This document shows positions 8,662-15,242 of a stretch of 32,654 nt of DNA, piece after piece. A model generated the notes under the pieces. It was not told the DNA's origin. It saw nothing but the letters and a program-made list of their open reading frames with translations, and searched no databases. The position numbers were made by a program, and so were the translations under genes. The DNA is from Bradyrhizobium sp. NAS80.1 (lineage in GTDB: Bacteria > Pseudomonadota > Alphaproteobacteria > Rhizobiales > Xanthobacteraceae): the NCBI RefSeq assembly GCF_001908205.1, contig NZ_LGHL01000167.1, positions 1-32,654 on the forward strand, read 5' to 3'. Position 1 is the first letter of the stretch; every line of letters begins with the position of its first letter.

Positions 8662-8691
8662 AAGAGGCGCCGCATCGCTGCGGCGCCTCTT
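8662..8691 (-). terminator. Intrinsic terminator after the BA14K gene
   Basis: A perfect 13-bp inverted repeat (arms 8662-8674 and 8679-8691, rich in GGCGCC) encloses the loop TCGC. On the minus strand it follows the BA14K stop at 8714 by about 22 nt and is trailed by a short T-rich stretch (TCGTTTG), so it most likely ends that transcript. The U-tract is weak. Confidence 0.7.
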
Positions 8692-8713
8692 CTGTCAAAC
8701 GTTGTCTCATCGA

Positions 8714-9268
8714 TTACGGGCAGGGATGACGCTGGCCGTCGTAGCCGAGATACGTGCCCGAGGCCGGGTCATACGACCTGAAGCGCTGTGCGCAGTAAGC
8801 TGCGGAGTCGCCGCCGCTGTCGGGTACGACCGCGACTGACGGCTCGTCATAGTAGCTGTCACCATAGTAGTAGGGATCGTCGTAATATCCGCTACCGTAA
8901 TAGGCGTACGAGCCGAGGCCGCCGATCGCAGCGCCCGCCGCGAAGCCGGGCCAGAATCCGCCGCGACGATGCCAGCCGCCGCCCTGCCAGTTGTTACCCG
9001 CGACCGCAGCGCCGCGGCCGCCGGCAAAGGGGGCACCACCGCCCGGACGGACTGCTGCACCCGCCGCGAAATTGCCGCCACCGCCGCCGATCCGTGCGCC
9101 GCCAACGGGACCTCCGCCCATGCGGGCACCGCCGCCACCACCAAAATGGGCGCCGCCACCACCACCAACAGCAGCACCGCGGCTAGGGCCTTGCGCGAAG
9201 CTCGGCGTCGCCAACGGGAGGACCAACGCCACTGCTGCCGCGGCGCTCAAAACTTTTAGACTTTTCAT
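8714..9268 (-). CDS. BA14K family protein, Gly-rich, exported
   Basis: 184 residues. The ATG at 9268 is preceded by AAAGGAGC and starts a clean signal peptide (MKSLKVLSAAAAVALVLPLA, cleaved after about SFAQ at 26). Residues about 27-95 are low complexity with GGGG, GGAR and GGG-F repeats. A short hydrophobic stretch (FWPGFAAGAAIGGLGSYAYY) and a Tyr/Asp-rich run follow. The C-terminus is a BA14K domain (YCAQRFRSYDPASGTYLG, ending HPCP). BA14K proteins are small rhizobial and Brucella envelope proteins, some with lectin-like activity; no enzymatic role is expected. The frame is open to 9295, but that start lacks the good ribosome site. Confidence 0.88.
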   Translation of the reverse strand: MKSLKVLSAAAAVALVLPLATPSFAQGPSRGAAVGGGGGAHFGGGGGARMGGGPVGGARIGGGGGNFAAGAAVRPGGGAPFAGGRGAAVAGNNWQGGGWHRRGGFWPGFAAGAAIGGLGSYAYYGSGYYDDPYYYGDSYYDEPSVAVVPDSGGDSAAYCAQRFRSYDPASGTYLGYDGQRHPCP

Positions 9269-9293
9269 GATCAAGCTCCTTTCCCGGAAAGCC

Positions 9294-9318
9294 AACCCTA
9301 GGAAAGGGCCGTGGTTCC
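9294..9318 (-). promoter_or_regulatory. Near-consensus EcfG (general stress) promoter of the BA14K gene
   Basis: On the minus strand GGAAC (9318-9314) is followed after 16 bases by GGTT (9297-9294), one base off the EcfG minus-10 consensus CGTT. The position gives a short leader ahead of the AAAGGAGC site and the ATG at 9268. Confidence 0.35.
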
Positions 9319-9510
9319 CGGGATCACGACCGTTTGCGCGCGAAGGGAGCGTCTCACCGGGACGCTGTACCCGGCATGAACGGATCGCGCCCGATTTGCG
9401 GCGGCGGTCCGCGCCTCGGACACCACAGCGTGAGGCACGGCCGCACCGCCGAACTGGACATTTCGCCGTCCGGATGGCATCAGGACCCCACGAAGCAGGG
9501 CCCTTGCCGC

Positions 9511-9918
9511 ATGAAACAGTTCCTTTTGAAGTTCTTCACCTGGTGGAATGGCCAGACGTTTGGCACCCAGCTCTGGACCAAGCGGTATGGAGAGCTGGTT
9601 GGCCAAGATGAGCAGGGCAATCTCTATTACCGCACCCGCGGCGGGGCGATCGATCCGACGCTCGGCTTCGAGCGGCGCTGGGTGATCTACAACGGCTACG
9701 CCGAAGCGAGCCGCATCCCGCCAGCCTGGCACGGCTGGATTCATCACGTCGTCGACACGCCGCCGACCGAGACCAACTACCAGCCGCGCGAGTGGGAAAA
9801 GTCGCACCAGCCGAATCTCACGGGCACGGCAAAGGCCTACCGTCCGTCGGGCTCGACGCTCGCCAGCGGCCGGCGGCCGAAGGCGACCGGCGACTACCAG
9901 CCCTGGACGCCTGGCTAG
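9511..9918 (+). CDS. NADH:ubiquinone oxidoreductase subunit NDUFA12-like
   Basis: 135 residues. This accessory subunit of alphaproteobacterial complex I is homologous to mitochondrial NDUFA12/B17.2. Diagnostic stretches are the aromatic start FFTWWNGQTFGTQLWTKR, the core GNLYYRTR, then RRWVIYNG and IPPAWHGWIHH, and the late TAKAYRPSGS. The ATG at 9511 gives the normal MKQFLLKFF start; the longer open frame from 9334 adds unrelated sequence. It is not linked to a nuo operon, which is usual. In related genomes it commonly sits next to the DUF2155 and aat genes, which here lie 6.5 kb further on. Confidence 0.93.
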   Translation: MKQFLLKFFTWWNGQTFGTQLWTKRYGELVGQDEQGNLYYRTRGGAIDPTLGFERRWVIYNGYAEASRIPPAWHGWIHHVVDTPPTETNYQPREWEKSHQPNLTGTAKAYRPSGSTLASGRRPKATGDYQPWTPG

Positions 9919-10049
9919 GCATCCGGCTCCAAGCGCGAATCTTCATCGCTCGATTGGATGCACCCGCATCCGCCTCACGCCGCTGTGGACAACGAGAACA
10001 GCGGGGATGACGCCTGCTTGCCCGTTGCCGGCACGCGAGCAATGCGGCT

Positions 10050-10255
10050 CAATGATCTCATCTTACGGAGATGGGAGACCATTGCGTTCGGTTCGGGCAA
10101 CAGTTCGCGACTGTCCCGAAATGCAGCGGCCGCCGACCAGGACTCGATCGGGAGATAGGCCCCCGGTCTGGAAGTTCCGGAATCGCCCGATGTGAATGTG
10201 CGCCGCCGTAAGACAGGAAAGGTCGCTTGGGAAACCGAGCGGCCTTTCTCTGTTG
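10050..10255 (+). ncRNA. Candidate structured small RNA
   Basis: Successive hairpins can be drawn on the plus strand: CTCATCT/AGATGGG (10057-10075); TTCGGG with inner ACAGT/ACTGT closing on CCCGAA (10092-10120); ATCGGG/CCCGAT with an inner CCGG pair (10147-10191); and a final 14-bp stem with a GAAA tetraloop (10217-10248) followed by TCTGTT. This is the layout of a free-standing small RNA with its own terminator. A weak promoter-like TTGCCG-N17-CTCAAT lies at 10025-10053. I do not recognise a known RNA family, and the strand could be the opposite one. Confidence 0.3.
10217..10248 (+). terminator. Strong terminator-like hairpin with GAAA tetraloop
   Basis: A 14-bp stem (10217-10230 with 10235-10248, two G-T pairs) closes on GAAA and is followed by CTCTGTTGG on the plus strand. 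It could end a small RNA, or read the other way it could end the isonitrile hydratase transcript; the U-tract is modest on both strands. Confidence 0.5.
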
Positions 10256-10266
10256 GTACGAGTTGT

Positions 10267-10392
10267 GTGTCCCGGACGCGGTGCAGCGTGCAACGCTGCT
10301 CCGCTGAGCCGGGACCCATGCATCAGCACGCGCTGCTGGGCCCCGGCTCTGCAGCGCACCGCTGAAGAAGCGCTGCGCTGCGTCCGGGGCAC
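10267..10392. repeat. Intergenic palindromic repeat, about 126 bp
   Basis: Outer arms GTGTCCCGGACGCGGTGCAG (10267-10286) and the near-complement at about 10373-10392 (CTGCGCTGCGTCCGGGGCAC) match with a few mismatches. Between them are further CCGGG/CCCGG elements that can form inner stems. The sequence type resembles the dispersed palindromes common between genes in Bradyrhizobium. Confidence 0.6.
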
Positions 10393-10410
10393 GAGACCGC
10401 CCGAAGCAAC

Positions 10411-11097
10411 TCACATCACCCTTTCGGCCGCGCGCCTAACGGCATCGAGGCGACGCGCCTGGCTTTGCGCGCCGCGCTCCCTGAGCATCGCCAGTACTTC
10501 GGCTGGAGCGGTATCTGGCGAGCCTGAGTTGAATGGTGGCGCGGGATTGTATTCGAGACGGAGCTGCACTGCTTCCGCTGTGGTGCGATCGACCAGCAGC
10601 GACACCAGCGTCAGCGCGAAATCGATTCCCGCAGTGACACCGCCGCCGGTAACACGGTTTCGATCGATGCAGACGCGCGTCTTCGTCGGGGTCGCGCCGA
10701 ACAGCGGCAGCATCTCCATCGCACTCCAATGCGTGGCGGCATTGTAGCCCTGCAATAGCCCGGCTGCGCCCAGCACCAGCGATCCCGTGCAGATCGAAGT
10801 GACGAATTTGGCGCCCGTAGCCTGCTTGCGCACGAAGTCGAGAGTCTCTTCATCATTGAGGAGAGCGTCGGTGCCGAAGCCGCCCGGCACGCAGATCACA
10901 TCCAGCTGCGGGCAGTCGGCGAACGTTACGGTCGGCGTCAGCATCAGCACGGAATCGCTCGGCACTGGATCCAGCGTCTTCCAGATCAAATGTACTGTCG
11001 CGCCGGGGACGGAAGAGAACACCTGAAGTGGGCCGGTGAAGTCGAGCTGGGTGACGCGCGGAAACACCAAAAGACCGATCTGCAGCGGTGTCGACAT
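10411..11097 (-). CDS. inhA: Isonitrile hydratase-like DJ-1/PfpI protein
   Basis: 228 residues, the length of Pseudomonas isonitrile hydratase, which hydrates isonitriles to N-substituted formamides. The DJ-1/PfpI fold is clear: LDFTGPLQVF near 18-27, FADCPQLDVICVPGG near 59-73, and the nucleophile elbow TSICTGSLVLGAAGLL with C103. THWSAMEMLPLFGA and GGGVTAGIDFAL follow. The ATG at 11097 has GGAGGC seven bases upstream and is preferred over the ATG at 11109. It faces the GlxA-type regulator gene across a 91-bp spacer, so the regulator probably controls it. A related glutamine-amidotransferase-like protein with another substrate is possible; assignment is by family pattern. Confidence 0.82.
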   Translation of the reverse strand: MSTPLQIGLLVFPRVTQLDFTGPLQVFSSVPGATVHLIWKTLDPVPSDSVLMLTPTVTFADCPQLDVICVPGGFGTDALLNDEETLDFVRKQATGAKFVTSICTGSLVLGAAGLLQGYNAATHWSAMEMLPLFGATPTKTRVCIDRNRVTGGGVTAGIDFALTLVSLLVDRTTAEAVQLRLEYNPAPPFNSGSPDTAPAEVLAMLRERGAQSQARRLDAVRRAAERVM

Positions 11098-11125
11098 GAG
11101 AGCCTCCAACTATGAGCTTGACGGG

Positions 11126-11182
11126 GCCAAATTGGCATGATGCTCTTCCGTCCAAAATGGCGTATTTCCCTCTATTTCGGAC
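11126..11182. promoter_or_regulatory. Divergent control region between inhA-like and GlxA-type genes
   Basis: The 91-bp spacer holds an 11-bp palindrome GCCAA-A-TTGGC (11126-11136) and an imperfect inverted repeat GTCCAAAAT / ATTTCGGAC (11150-11158 with 11174-11182, one mismatch). These are candidate operators for the adjacent AraC-type regulator. Confidence 0.4.
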
Positions 11183-11188
11183 ATAACC

Positions 11189-12130
11189 ATGATCGGCATC
11201 CTGATCTTCCCGGATTTCCAGTTGCTCGATGCAGCCGGCCCGATCTCGGTGTTCGAGATCGCGGCGCGCTGCACCGGCAAGACGACGACCGGGATTCGGG
11301 TGCTGGCGCTGAACGCGGGGCCCGTGCGCAGCTCGTCCGGCGCCGAGATGATGGCGCGCGATTTCAGGTCGACGAATGCGATCACGACGCTGGTTGTGGC
11401 GGGCGGCGCCGGCGTTGCAAGCGCCGCGCGCTGCGAGGTCACGCGCGCCTTTGTGCAGCGGCTGGCGCGGCGGGGCGTCCGCGTCGCAAGCGTCTGCTCG
11501 GGCGCCTATGTGCTCGCCGAAGCGGGTTTGCTCGACGGGCGCCACGCCACCACGCATTGGGGGCGCACGCGGGATTTCGTCGCGCGCTTTCCCAAGGTGA
11601 AGTTCGAGCCGGATCAGATCTTCACGCGCGACGGCAATGTGTGGACGTCGGCAGGCATCACCGCGGGCATCGACCTTGCGCTCGCGATGGTGACTGAGGA
11701 TCATGGCGAAGAGATCGCGCAGGCGACCGCGCGCCAGCTCGTGCTGTATCACCGCCGCAGCGGCGGCCAGTCGCAATTCTCTTCGCTGCTGGAATTGAAG
11801 ACGCCGAACGGCCGGTTCGGTGCGCTGCTGTCCTGGGCGCGCGAGAATCTCGGCGCCCGGTTGACGGTCGAAGATCTCGCCGATCGCGCCGGCATGAGCG
11901 CGCGGCATTTTGCCCGCGCCTTTGCCGCCGAGACGGGCACGACGCCGTCCAAGGCGATCGAGCGGTTGCGGATCGAGGTCGCACGCGAGCGCGTGCAGTC
12001 CTCGCGCGAGGCGATCGAACTCGTCGCCGAGGCGACCGGTTTCGGCGATCCCGAGAGAATGCGGCGTGCCTTCATCCGCGCCTTCGGCCAGCCGCCGCAG
12101 GCCTTGCGGCGTGCGGCGCGGGCGGGATAG
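11189..12130 (+). CDS. GlxA family AraC-type regulator with DJ-1/PfpI domain
   Basis: 313 residues. The N-terminal DJ-1/PfpI-like domain (about 1-185) starts MIGILIFPDFQLLDAAGP and has an elbow ASVCSGAYVLAEAGLLDG and TSAGITAGIDLAL. The C-terminal AraC double helix-turn-helix (about 210-310) shows LTVEDLADRAGMSARHFARA, RLRIEVARERV and a second helix pair around TGFGDPERMRRAFIRAFG. GlxA proteins are cytoplasmic activators whose DJ-1-like part is thought to bind ligand. Here the sensor resembles the enzyme encoded by the divergent neighbour, which suggests they share a ligand class. The ATG at 11189 fits the family N-terminus. Confidence 0.9.
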   Translation: MIGILIFPDFQLLDAAGPISVFEIAARCTGKTTTGIRVLALNAGPVRSSSGAEMMARDFRSTNAITTLVVAGGAGVASAARCEVTRAFVQRLARRGVRVASVCSGAYVLAEAGLLDGRHATTHWGRTRDFVARFPKVKFEPDQIFTRDGNVWTSAGITAGIDLALAMVTEDHGEEIAQATARQLVLYHRRSGGQSQFSSLLELKTPNGRFGALLSWARENLGARLTVEDLADRAGMSARHFARAFAAETGTTPSKAIERLRIEVARERVQSSREAIELVAEATGFGDPERMRRAFIRAFGQPPQALRRAARAG

Positions 12131-12189
12131 AGCGGAGTTTTCGACCTGCAATGCGACGGTCGGATTTCCTGAGCCGACCAACGCGGTTG

Positions 12190-13074
12190 TCAGCCAAAGC
12201 TCTTGCTGATCTCACGTCCAACCGATGCGATCACATCATTTCGCCCATTCGGGTCGAGCGCGGCGCCGGTGAGATAAACCCCGATAATAAGTGGCGGGTG
12301 CTCGGGCGGCCACACGATCGCAACGTCGTTGGTGGTGCCGTGTTCGCCTGCTCCAGTCTTGTCGCCGACCCGCCAGCTTTGCGGCAGGCCGGCGCGCAAT
12401 CGAGTATCCCCCGTCTTGTTTGCGATCAGCCATTTGGCAAGCTGATCGCGAGCTTCCGGCAATAGTACTCTACCGAGCAACAAGCCACTGAAACTTGCGG
12501 TCATTGCATTTGGCGTGGTGGTATCGCGGGGATCGCCCGGCGTTGCCTCGTTCAGTTCGGGCTCGGTCCGGTCCAACCTCGTCACCTTGTCGCCGATGCT
12601 CCGCGCAAAGCTGGTCAGCCCGGCCGTGCCGCCAATGTTTTTCAGAAGCAGGTTTCCGGCGGTGTTGTCACTTCTGGTAATGGCAGCGTCGCAAACTTCA
12701 AGGAGCGACATTCCCTCTCCGCCGACATGCTCAAGAGTCACGGGCGAGTTCTCGACGATGTCGGCTTGCTCAATGCGAACGCGCCGTTCAAGGCTGTCCA
12801 GCTTACTGCCCGCGTTTTTGAGTATTGCTGCGGACGCCAGTACTTTGAATGTGCTGCACATGGGAAAGCGCTCATTTCCCTTGTGATGAATCTGCGCTCC
12901 CGTTCTCGTGTCGAGCACGGAGACGCCAAGCCGGCCGCCGCTCTTCAGTTCCAACTGCGTGATGGCTTCGATCAGTGGTGCTGTTCCGCCTGGCGCAGCA
13001 CCCGAAATTTTCGGCAGGAAGAGACTTCCCACGAACCCAAATGCTGATGAGCCGAACTGACGTCGCGTAAGCAT
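12190..13074 (-). CDS. bla: Class A beta-lactamase, Tat-type signal
   Basis: 294 residues, the normal class A length. The active-site motifs are complete: S74-T-F-K77 (S70xxK73 in standard numbering), SDN in TRSDNTAGN, the omega-loop glutamate in EPELNEATPGDPRDTTTP, and KTG in VGDKTGAG. The enzyme hydrolyses beta-lactams in the periplasm by acyl-enzyme formation. The N-terminus MLTRRQFGSSAFGFVG has the twin-arginine pattern RRQF. The ATG at 13074 has GGAG seven bases upstream and is preferred over the ATG at 13086 and the frame start at 13149. It is divergent from an AmpR-like LysR gene, the classic inducible arrangement. The substrate range cannot be told from sequence. Confidence 0.95.
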   Translation of the reverse strand: MLTRRQFGSSAFGFVGSLFLPKISGAAPGGTAPLIEAITQLELKSGGRLGVSVLDTRTGAQIHHKGNERFPMCSTFKVLASAAILKNAGSKLDSLERRVRIEQADIVENSPVTLEHVGGEGMSLLEVCDAAITRSDNTAGNLLLKNIGGTAGLTSFARSIGDKVTRLDRTEPELNEATPGDPRDTTTPNAMTASFSGLLLGRVLLPEARDQLAKWLIANKTGDTRLRAGLPQSWRVGDKTGAGEHGTTNDVAIVWPPEHPPLIIGVYLTGAALDPNGRNDVIASVGREISKSFG

Positions 13075-13101
13075 CGAAAACTCCATAGATTGCAGGCAGG
13101 T

Positions 13102-13161
13102 TTTTGCTTCGCGCTCTGGCAATTGACAAACAATGGTTCGTGAGGCCATCCATAAGCAAAA
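13102..13161. promoter_or_regulatory. bla/LysR divergent promoter region
   Basis: The 99-bp spacer contains an 8-bp inverted repeat TTTTGCTT (13102-13109) and AAGCAAAA (13154-13161), a shorter ATGG-N9-CCAT dyad (13133-13149), and TTGACA at 13123-13128 on the plus strand. LysR regulators of the AmpR type bind such dyads in the shared promoter. Assignment is by position and symmetry only. Confidence 0.4.
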
Positions 13162-13173
13162 CTTGGATCAGAC

Positions 13174-14076
13174 GTGACCCGCCGCTCTCCCAACCTTTCC
13201 AGCCTGCCGTTGAACGCGCTCCGCTCATTCGAGGCGGCAGCGCGCCACCTCAGCTTCACCAAGGCCGGTCTCGAACTTCGGGTGTCGCAGGCTGCCGTGA
13301 GCCAGCAGGTACGGATTCTGGAGGAGAGCCTGCGCGTGAAGCTTTTCAGGCGATTGACCCGCGGGCTCGCTCTTACAGAAGAAGGCGAGGCGCTGCTGCC
13401 TGCAATCTCGGATGCCTTCAGCCAAATCAACCAGGTCCTGGACCGGTTCGAGAACGGCCGAATGCGCGAGATGCTAACAATCGGCGTGGTCGGAACGTTC
13501 GCGTCCGGCTGGCTCCTCCCGCGCATGAGGAGCTTTTCTTCGAGCCATCCGCACGTCGATACAAGGATCTTTGCGAACAACAATCGCGTGGATCTCGCAG
13601 GCGAAGGATTGGACTACGCTATCCGATTTGGTGACGGCGCGTGGCACGGTACGAACGCGGAGCGTCTCGTCGATGTCCATTTCGCGCCGATGTGCGCGCC
13701 AACCATTGCGAAGCGACTCAAAACTCCCGTCGACCTCCATAAGGAGGTGCTGTTGCGGTCATATCGGATGGGAGAGTGGGCACAATGGTTCGAGGTGGTG
13801 AAATGCAGGCAACCTCGGATGACTGGCCCGACCTTCGACTCATCGGTCTCTTTGGCGCACGCGGCAGCTCAAGGCGCCGGGGTCGCGCTATTGCCGGTCA
13901 TCTTGTTTTCGGACGACGTGTCGCGCAAACGACTGGTCTGTCCCTATGACAGTCAAGTCTATCTCGGGTCGTATTGGCTCACGTCGCTAAAATCAAAACG
14001 GCTTTCGCTTGCGATGCAAGCGTTCCGCGACTGGATATTGGCGGAGTGCAAGAAAAAGAAACCGCGCAATCCATGA
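13174..14076 (+). CDS. LysR family regulator, AmpR/GcvA-like
   Basis: 300 residues from a GTG start. The N-terminal helix-turn-helix is typical: LPLNALRSFEAAARHLSFTK, AGLELRVSQAAVSQQVRILE, then LFRRLTRGLALTEEG. The substrate-binding domain (about 95-295) starts LTIGVVGTFASGWLLPRM, a start shared by AmpR and GcvA types. A hydrophobic aromatic-rich part (YRMGEWAQWFEV) and QGAGVALLPVILF follow. The neighbouring divergent class A beta-lactamase argues that it is the AmpR-like inducer sensing muropeptides, as in other ampR-bla pairs. The C-terminus is lysine-rich (ECKKKKPRNP). GcvA-like control of another target remains possible. Confidence 0.9.
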   Translation: MTRRSPNLSSLPLNALRSFEAAARHLSFTKAGLELRVSQAAVSQQVRILEESLRVKLFRRLTRGLALTEEGEALLPAISDAFSQINQVLDRFENGRMREMLTIGVVGTFASGWLLPRMRSFSSSHPHVDTRIFANNNRVDLAGEGLDYAIRFGDGAWHGTNAERLVDVHFAPMCAPTIAKRLKTPVDLHKEVLLRSYRMGEWAQWFEVVKCRQPRMTGPTFDSSVSLAHAAAQGAGVALLPVILFSDDVSRKRLVCPYDSQVYLGSYWLTSLKSKRLSLAMQAFRDWILAECKKKKPRNP

Positions 14077-14125
14077 GGTTTGCCAGTCTTGCGGAGGGCT
14101 GCTGGCGAGGTCCACGGTCCAAGCC

Positions 14126-15133
14126 TTAGGTTGCGCCAGCTTTGGCCGGCGTGCTGGATGTTTCCGCACGGGCCGTCAAGCGCCGCGCGATCGGCGTCAG
14201 CATGTATGGCGCAAGGTGAAGCGGAAACTGCGTCATCGCGAAATACAGCCAGGTGGCAGGCGGCAGCGCCCCCGAGGTTGCGGCCAGCATCAAACCTAGA
14301 TTGCGCTGTGACACCATCAGCCCGAGCGCAAGCGCGCGCTCATAGCCGACCCGGCGGAAGATCAGCGTCGTCACCGCCAGCAGTGCGAAATAGATCGCAA
14401 ATGCCATCAGCGCTACGCCGATCGTGAAGATCGGATCGGTCAGCAGGTCATGGGCCACATCCCCCATGATCGCGGACGCAAATGCCAGGAGGATGATGAT
14501 GTTGATGCCGTCGATCGGCCGCTTGTGGCGTTGGATCGCCTCCGCGCCGACGACGCGGCGGATGATCGTCGCGCCCAGCAGCGAGCCTGCCAGCAGGCCG
14601 AGCAGCTTGAGGCCGAGTGCAAGCGGCGTGACGCTGAGCTTGGCACCGAGAAAGAGGCCGGCGAACAGCGAGGCGGTGAACGGCACGAGCGCTGTCGAGG
14701 TCACCAGCGTAATCAGCACGAGCGTGGCATCGAGGCCCATCATCGCGGCGAGCGCGGGAGATGCCATCATCGGCGAGGCCATGCCCTGCAGCATCAGTCC
14801 GAGGAAGAGACCGGGCGAGTGATTGTCGAAGCCGGTCGCCCAGGCGATCAGCCCGACGATCAGGGGCACGCCGAGCGTGGTCCAGGCGGTGGCGGCCGCG
14901 ACCAGTCCTGGCCGGCGAAGGTGGCCGTACAGCGCGGCGAGATCGACGCGCATGAATGAGATGCAGAGCAGGCAAACGATCGCCACGGTGAGATAGTGAC
15001 GCAGCAGCGCGCCGATCGGCGGCACGGCCACCGCGATGAACACCACCGCTGCCACCGCGCGCGTGCCCTGGTCACCGATCCACGTGAGCCAACGGACTGA
15101 AGCGGCGATGATGGTTTGAAGCGCGGGCGGCAT
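14126..15133 (-). CDS. Bile acid:sodium symporter (BASS/SBF) family carrier
   Basis: 335 residues with about nine or ten hydrophobic segments, including VAAVVFIAVAVPPIGALL, LGVPLIVGLIAWATGF and FALLAVTTLIFRR. The BASS-type features are the half-broken helices with GMASPMMASPALAAMMGLD and the late motif GLMVSQRNLGLMLAATSG. The open frame extends to 15223, but those residues are encoded by a dispersed repeat (15149-15232), so I take the ATG at 15133; no strong ribosome site is visible there. Inner-membrane carriers of this family move organic anions with sodium; the substrate here is unknown. It is convergent with the LysR gene. Confidence 0.8.
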   Translation of the reverse strand: MPPALQTIIAASVRWLTWIGDQGTRAVAAVVFIAVAVPPIGALLRHYLTVAIVCLLCISFMRVDLAALYGHLRRPGLVAAATAWTTLGVPLIVGLIAWATGFDNHSPGLFLGLMLQGMASPMMASPALAAMMGLDATLVLITLVTSTALVPFTASLFAGLFLGAKLSVTPLALGLKLLGLLAGSLLGATIIRRVVGAEAIQRHKRPIDGINIIILLAFASAIMGDVAHDLLTDPIFTIGVALMAFAIYFALLAVTTLIFRRVGYERALALGLMVSQRNLGLMLAATSGALPPATWLYFAMTQFPLHLAPYMLTPIARRLTARAETSSTPAKAGAT

Positions 15134-15148
15134 CTCGATTGTTATCTT

Positions 15149-15232
15149 GTAGCCCGGATAAGCGAAGCGATATCCGGGACAGGTAGTGTGGTGAGAGCGG
15201 TCCCGCATGTCGCTATCGCTCATGCGGGCTAC
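15149..15232. repeat. Dispersed palindromic repeat (GTAGCCCGGAT type)
   Basis: The unit opens GTAGCCCG (15149-15156), closes CGGGCTAC (15225-15232) and has inner pairs such as CCGGAT/ATCCGG and CCCGCATG/CATGCGGG. Units of this style are widespread between genes in Bradyrhizobium and Rhodopseudomonas. It abuts the carrier gene and creates a false N-terminal extension of it. Confidence 0.65.
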
Positions 15233-15242
15233 GGCGTTCGAG

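Larger units (their letters stand above)
9919..10410. other. Gene-free 0.49-kb intergenic stretch
   Basis: No convincing coding frame was found between NDUFA12 and the isonitrile hydratase gene. The left half (9919-10050) shows nothing clear. From 10057 to 10248 there is a chain of hairpins ending in a terminator-like stem, and 10267-10392 is a large imperfect palindrome; both are listed separately. Confidence 0.7.

Noticed and set aside
10160..10190. Possible signal-recognition-particle RNA motif (GGAAG loop)
   Set aside because: The surrounding bases do not match the conserved SRP loop and stem.
10853..12181. Minus-strand open frame across the inhA/GlxA spacer
   Set aside because: Antisense to the GlxA-type regulator and out of frame with the isonitrile hydratase; both real genes have full family motifs.
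15149..15232. Repeat unit considered as part of a CRISPR array
   Set aside because: Only one unit with internal symmetry; no regular spacers or cas genes nearby.
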